DNA of 35,791 nucleotides from Planctomycetota bacterium (GTDB taxonomy: Bacteria > Planctomycetota > UBA1135 > UBA2386): NCBI GenBank assembly GCA_020848735.1, contig JADLHO010000177.1, positions 1 to 35,791 on the forward strand. Direction: 5' to 3'. Positions 32,052 through 35,791 of this stretch are shown here, one piece after another (position 1 is the stretch's first letter; every line of letters starts with the position of its first letter). The notes beneath the pieces were generated by a model, which saw nothing but the letters and a program-made list of their open reading frames with translations, ran no database searches and was not told the origin of the DNA. A program made the position numbers and the translations under genes.

Positions 32052-32070
32052 CGAACCGGACTCCACGCCC

Positions 32071-34257
32071 ATGTCCTCCCACTCCCGTCGCGCCGCGATC
32101 CAGTCCATCTCCCAGAAGCAGCCCCTTCCCCCGGGCGGCGAGCCGGAGAACCTCGAAGACCTGTTCGGGAGGAATGTCTTCGGTCTGCAGCAGATGCGCG
32201 CGCGGCTGCCCGAGTCGGCCTACCGGGCCCTCGAGTCCTGCATCGAGCGCGGTCAGGAACTCGATCCGGGCCTCGCGGACCTCGTCGCATCGGCGATGAA
32301 GGAATGGGCCGTCGAGCGCGGCGCCACGCACTTCACGCATTGGTTCCAGCCGATGACGGGGCTGACCGCGGAGAAGCACGACTCCTTCCTCGACCTCGAG
32401 AACGGGAAGATCCTGCTGCACTTCTCCGGCAAGCAGCTCATCAAGGGTGAACCCGACGCGTCGTCGTTCCCCTCCGGTGGTCTGCGCGCGACCTTCGAGG
32501 CGCGCGGCTACACCGCCTGGGATCCGACCTCGCCGGCGTTCATCCGCGAGAACGCCAGCGGCGCGACGCTCTGCATCCCGACCGCGTTCTGCTCGTGGAC
32601 CGGTGAGGCGCTCGACAAGAAGACGCCGCTGCTGCGCAGCTGCGAGGCGCTGAATCGTTCCGCCGTGCGGATGCTGAAGCTGCTCGGCGACGAGAAGGTC
32701 GGCTTCGTCTACCCCACGGTCGGCGCCGAGCAGGAGTACTTCCTCATCGACCGCGAGTTCTATCTCCTGCGTCCGGACCTCATCGCGACGGGCCGCACGT
32801 TGTTCGGCGCACGTCCGCCGAAGGGTCAGGAGCTCGAGGATCACTACTTCGGCTCGATCAGTCCGCGCATCCTCGCGTTCATGCACGAGTCGGAGAACGA
32901 GCTGTGGAAGCTCGGCGTGCCGGTGAAGACGCGCCACAACGAGGTGGCGCCCTCGCAGTTCGAGATCGCGCCGATCTTCGAGCGCACCACGCTGTCGACC
33001 GACCACAACATGCTCACGATGGAGGTGCTGCGGCAGGTCGCGCAGCGTCACGGCCTCCACTGCCTGCTCCACGAGAAGCCGTTCGCCGGCATCAACGGCT
33101 CGGGCAAGCACAACAACTGGTCGATGGCGACCGACACGGGGATCAACCTCCTCGATCCGGGCCAGACGCCGGAGACGAACATGCGCTTCGTCGTGTTCCT
33201 GACCGCGGTCATCCGCGCGATCGACACGCACGCGGATCTGCTGCGCGTCTCCATCGCGCACGCGGCGAACGACCACCGGCTGGGCGCGAACGAGGCGCCG
33301 CCCGCGATCATCTCGATCTACCTCGGTGACGAGCTCAACGCGGTCGTCGAGGGGCTGGTCGCCGGCGGCAGCGGTCCGAACCGCGACCCGAACCGGAAGA
33401 CGATGCGACTCGGCGTCAACACGATGCCGCCGCTGCCGCGCGACGCGACCGATCGCAACCGCACCTCGCCCTTCGCCTTCACGGGCAACAAGTTCGAGTT
33501 CCGCGCCGTCGGCTCGAGCCAGTCGATCTCGCGCCCGAACATCTTCCTCAACACGATCGTCGCCGACTCGCTCGACCAGCTCGCGGCGGAGATCGAGAAG
33601 CTGGAGGGCAGCGCGGGTCTCGAGGGCGCGGTCCAGCAGGTCGTCCAGCAGACGCTTGCGAAGCACAAGCGCGTGATCTTCAACGGCAACGGCTACTCCG
33701 CGGAGTGGCACGCCGAGGCGGCGCGTCGCGGTCTCCCGAACCTGCGCACCGCGGTCGACGCGATCGGCGCCTACACGGCGCCGGGCAAGGTCGAGATGTT
33801 CGAGCGGCACCGCGTGCTCTCGCGCAAGGAGGCCGAGTCGCGGCAGCACGTGATGTACGAGGCGTACGTGAAGGCGATCGCGATCGAGGCGCAGAGTGCC
33901 GCGGGCATCGCGTCGTCGATGCTGCTGCCGGCCGCGACGACCTACCAGCGTCAGCTCGCCGAGAGCATCGAGGCGGCGCGCCGCAGCGGGGCGAAGAGCC
34001 TCGCCCGGCAGGAGCGTCGCCTGCAGGAGACGGCGGATCGCATCGAGGCCGCGCTCGGCGCGCTCGAGGCCCTGCAGGCCGCGTTCGAGAAGGCCGACCA
34101 CCACGAAGGCGGCGGGTTCGAGCACGCCCGGCAGTTCCGCGACGGCGTCATCCCCGCGATGAACAGCCTCCGCGACGCCTGCGACGCGCTCGAGCTGCTC
34201 GTCGACGACGAACTCTGGCCGCTGCCGAAGTACCGCGAGATCCTCTTCGTGCACTGA
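32071..34257 (+). CDS. glnN: Type III glutamine synthetase (GSIII)
   Basis: A 728-residue enzyme making glutamine from glutamate, ammonia and ATP in the cytoplasm. The length and motifs are those of GSIII, not GSI (~470 aa) or GSII: '[11 protein letters not shown]' (metal/glutamate Glu), '[18 protein letters not shown]', '[20 protein letters not shown]' (ATP/ammonia loop), and '[20 protein letters not shown]' with the arginine and glutamate ligands. The C-terminal region (about 580-728) is the helical GSIII tail, here rich in Ala/Arg/Glu. No PII protein, ammonium transporter or glutamate synthase gene is adjacent. An inverted repeat in its leader may be an operator. The ATG at 32071 gives the expected GSIII N-terminus ('LFGRNVFG'). 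Confidence 0.96.
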   Translation: MSSHSRRAAIQSISQKQPLPPGGEPENLEDLFGRNVFGLQQMRARLPESAYRALESCIERGQELDPGLADLVASAMKEWAVERGATHFTHWFQPMTGLTAEKHDSFLDLENGKILLHFSGKQLIKGEPDASSFPSGGLRATFEARGYTAWDPTSPAFIRENASGATLCIPTAFCSWTGEALDKKTPLLRSCEALNRSAVRMLKLLGDEKVGFVYPTVGAEQEYFLIDREFYLLRPDLIATGRTLFGARPPKGQELEDHYFGSISPRILAFMHESENELWKLGVPVKTRHNEVAPSQFEIAPIFERTTLSTDHNMLTMEVLRQVAQRHGLHCLLHEKPFAGINGSGKHNNWSMATDTGINLLDPGQTPETNMRFVVFLTAVIRAIDTHADLLRVSIAHAANDHRLGANEAPPAIISIYLGDELNAVVEGLVAGGSGPNRDPNRKTMRLGVNTMPPLPRDATDRNRTSPFAFTGNKFEFRAVGSSQSISRPNIFLNTIVADSLDQLAAEIEKLEGSAGLEGAVQQVVQQTLAKHKRVIFNGNGYSAEWHAEAARRGLPNLRTAVDAIGAYTAPGKVEMFERHRVLSRKEAESRQHVMYEAYVKAIAIEAQSAAGIASSMLLPAATTYQRQLAESIEAARRSGAKSLARQERRLQETADRIEAALGALEALQAAFEKADHHEGGGFEHARQFRDGVIPAMNSLRDACDALELLVDDELWPLPKYREILFVH

Positions 34258-34301
34258 TCGTCGCGCGGAGTCGGGCGGAGCGGCGCGCCGGGGCAGGTCC
34301 G

Positions 34302-34307
34302 TATGAT
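34302..34307 (+). promoter_or_regulatory. Putative -10 box TATGAT for the DUF1080 protein
   Basis: CCGTATGATGCG, the closest match to TATAAT in the window, 27 nt before the ATG at 34335. It gives the gene its own promoter downstream of the glutamine synthetase gene. Confidence 0.45.
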
Positions 34308-34334
34308 GCGCGCCGCTTCGACCTCCGGATCCGC

Positions 34335-35669
34335 ATGCATCGATCGCGCTCGCTCGCCGCCGTCCTCGCACTCTCTCCCGTCCTCTTCGCCCAGGAACCC
34401 GCGGACGTCGCGGCGCCGAAGCCGGCGCCGATCGCCGTGCCCACGCCCTGGCGCAGCCTCTTCGACGGCAAGTCGCTCGAGGGCTGGACCACGAGCGGCG
34501 GCCGCTACGACGGGACCGCGCGCTGGACCGTCGAGGACGGCGCGATCGTCGGCCGCGTCGGCGACAAGCAGTCGGGCGGGCTCCTCTACACGACCCAGGC
34601 CTGGCACAGCTTCGACTTCAAGGCGCGCACCCGCATCGATTGGCCCTTCGACAGCGGGGTCTTCGTGCGGATGGCCAAGAGCGGCAAGGGCGCTCAGATC
34701 ACCCTCGACTGGCGCGAGGGCGGTGAGGTCGGCGGCGTCTATGCCGATGGCTGGCTGCAGAACAACCCGGTCGGCGCGACGAAGTTCAGGAAGGACGAGT
34801 GGAACGACATCCGCGTCCGCTGCACCGGTCGCGAGTTCCGGCTCGAGTTCTGGCTCAATGGCGAGAAGCTCACCGACTACCGGCTGCCCCCGGGCTCCGA
34901 GGGCTATGCCGCGAGCGGTCTGATCGGCGTGCAGGTGCACGGCGGTCTCGAGCCCGAGGGGCACACCGCGCGGTTCTCCGAGATCGGATTGCGCGAGCTC
35001 CCCGTGTTCGACCATGCGGAGTTCGAGTGCGACGAAGACGGCTATCTGAGCGCCCGCGAAGGCCGCGGCTGGACCTCGCTCATCGATGCGGAGCTCAGTC
35101 GCTTCGAGGCACACGGCGGTGACGGCAAGGGCTTCGCCACCGACGGCCGTGAGATCGCCTTCCTCAGCGAGGGTGGCGCCCACGAGCTGCGCACCCGCGA
35201 GGATTGGCAGGACTTCGTGCTGCGCCTCGACTTCGCGATGGTGCGGGGTGCGAACTCCGGCGTGTTCCTCCGCGCCGACCGCGCGCGCGACGACTCGGCG
35301 TACTCGGGCTGCGAGATCCAGATCCTCGACGACTTCCATTGGGAGGCCGACTCGAAGAGCACGCTGAAGCCGTGGCAGTTCACGGGCAGCCTCTACGGCG
35401 CGGTGCCGGCCGCCCATCCCGGCACGCTCTATCCCCACGGTTGCTGGAACAGCTACGAGATCCGTTGCCAGGGCTCGCGCATGCGCTGCGAGCTCAACGG
35501 CGTGACGCTCTGGGACGTCGACACGAAGACGCTGAAGCCCGAGCAGGGGGCCCCCTTCGCCGAGCGTGCGGCCAGCGGCTTCATCGGCCTGCAGCGGCAC
35601 GCGCCGTCGCGCGCCATCGAGGGCGGGGTCTTCCTGCGCGTGCGCAATGCGTTCGTGAAGAAGCTCTGA
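34335..35669 (+). CDS. Secreted protein with two DUF1080 (3-keto-disaccharide hydrolase-type) domains
   Basis: A 444-residue exported protein; signal peptide about 1-20 ('LAAVLALSPVLFAQ'). The first DUF1080 domain (about 35-205) has 'WRSLFDGKSLEGWTTSGG', 'WTVEDGAIVGRVGD', 'DSGVFVRM' and 'GLIGVQVHGG'. The second (about 225-440) has 'GWTSLIDAELSRFEAHGG', 'WQDFVLRLDF', 'ANSGVFLRAD', 'SGCEIQILDD' and 'ASGFIGLQRHA'. DUF1080 is a concanavalin-like beta-sandwich, abundant in Planctomycetes; some members hydrolyse 3-keto-glycosides, so a role in periplasmic sugar breakdown is likely. The two copies are diverged, so the duplication is old. The start is set by the signal peptide; the open frame reaches far upstream inside the glutamine synthetase gene. 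Confidence 0.92.
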   Translation: MHRSRSLAAVLALSPVLFAQEPADVAAPKPAPIAVPTPWRSLFDGKSLEGWTTSGGRYDGTARWTVEDGAIVGRVGDKQSGGLLYTTQAWHSFDFKARTRIDWPFDSGVFVRMAKSGKGAQITLDWREGGEVGGVYADGWLQNNPVGATKFRKDEWNDIRVRCTGREFRLEFWLNGEKLTDYRLPPGSEGYAASGLIGVQVHGGLEPEGHTARFSEIGLRELPVFDHAEFECDEDGYLSAREGRGWTSLIDAELSRFEAHGGDGKGFATDGREIAFLSEGGAHELRTREDWQDFVLRLDFAMVRGANSGVFLRADRARDDSAYSGCEIQILDDFHWEADSKSTLKPWQFTGSLYGAVPAAHPGTLYPHGCWNSYEIRCQGSRMRCELNGVTLWDVDTKTLKPEQGAPFAERAASGFIGLQRHAPSRAIEGGVFLRVRNAFVKKL

Positions 35670-35677
35670 GCTTGGTT

Positions 35678-35694
35678 GCCCGCCGTTGGCGGGC
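35678..35694 (+). terminator. GC hairpin after the DUF1080 gene
   Basis: GCCCGCC (35678-35684) / GGCGGGC (35688-35694) with a GTT loop, 8 nt after the stop. No T-tract. The final 97 bp of the window beyond it show no recognisable gene. Confidence 0.5.
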
Positions 35695-35791
35695 TGCGTC
35701 AGCAAAGAACACTGGTGGTAGGTTGGACGGCGGCGAAGATGGCGGACCGGCGCCGGGACGACGACCGGCATAGCTCTGGTGCCTCTTGCCC

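Larger units (their letters stand above)
31687..32070. other. 384-bp divergent intergenic region (S9 peptidase / glutamine synthetase)
   Basis: No supported gene; the open frames here are Arg/Pro-rich without motifs. It carries a CATGAT box toward the peptidase (31695-31700), TAGCCT (32014-32019) as a possible -10 for the glutamine synthetase gene, and an inverted repeat at 32031-32051. The length is large for this window and suggests regulation. Confidence 0.5.

Noticed and set aside
31897..34371. An 824-residue minus-strand open frame opposite glutamine synthetase
   Set aside because: Antisense shadow of a clear GSIII gene with all conserved motifs.

Overview
The window is high-GC bacterial chromosome with almost no non-coding space. 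Gene content points to a planctomycete: ECF sigma factors linked to transmembrane Ser/Thr kinases, DUF1080 proteins, a type III glutamine synthetase, many short secreted proteins whose signal peptides end in 'AQ', and few Shine-Dalgarno sites. A deep-branching marine planctomycete of the Poly30/Pla163 kind is my inference; no rRNA or marker gene here proves it. No tRNA, rRNA, CRISPR array, IS element or prophage was seen.

Layout. (1) 10-9896: a secreted serine hydrolase with tandem repeats (minus); an ECF sigma factor overlapping a Ser/Thr kinase gene with a TPR-like tail; a small secreted protein (minus); a second kinase fused to a formylglycine-generating-enzyme-like (SUMF1) domain; and a secreted protein. 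(2) 9912-14420, minus: an endonuclease/exonuclease/phosphatase family protein, enoyl-CoA hydratase, AI-2E-family permease, PLP-dependent D-amino-acid enzyme and Bcp-type peroxiredoxin, the last three joined by start/stop overlaps. (3) 14582-19139, plus: a small Cys-rich secreted protein, a VOC protein, an internally duplicated membrane protein, then a three-gene operon (coiled-coil lipoprotein, exported squalene-cyclase-fold protein, small helical protein). (4) 19152-20592, minus: four-TM membrane protein, Dabb-domain lipoprotein, CBM9-like protein. (5) 20746-22912, plus: an unknown protein and a DUF5946 protein, then two tandem paralogous secreted proteins of identical length. (6) 22929-29573: a third kinase with a helical-repeat tail, divergent from a second ECF sigma factor across a perfectly palindromic promoter-like element, followed by a large secreted repeat/PKD-like protein. 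(7) 29575-35669: an S9 (DPP-IV-like) peptidase (minus), type III glutamine synthetase, and a secreted protein with two DUF1080 domains.

Main themes. Three receptor-like kinases and two ECF sigma factors form a signalling-rich segment, with genes for secreted proteins beside them. Many genes have a TAGCAT-like -10 box only about 6-9 bases before the start codon, suggesting leaderless or nearly leaderless mRNAs. A recurring C-terminal module seems to be shared by several secreted proteins. Several genes end in strong GC hairpins without a T-tract.
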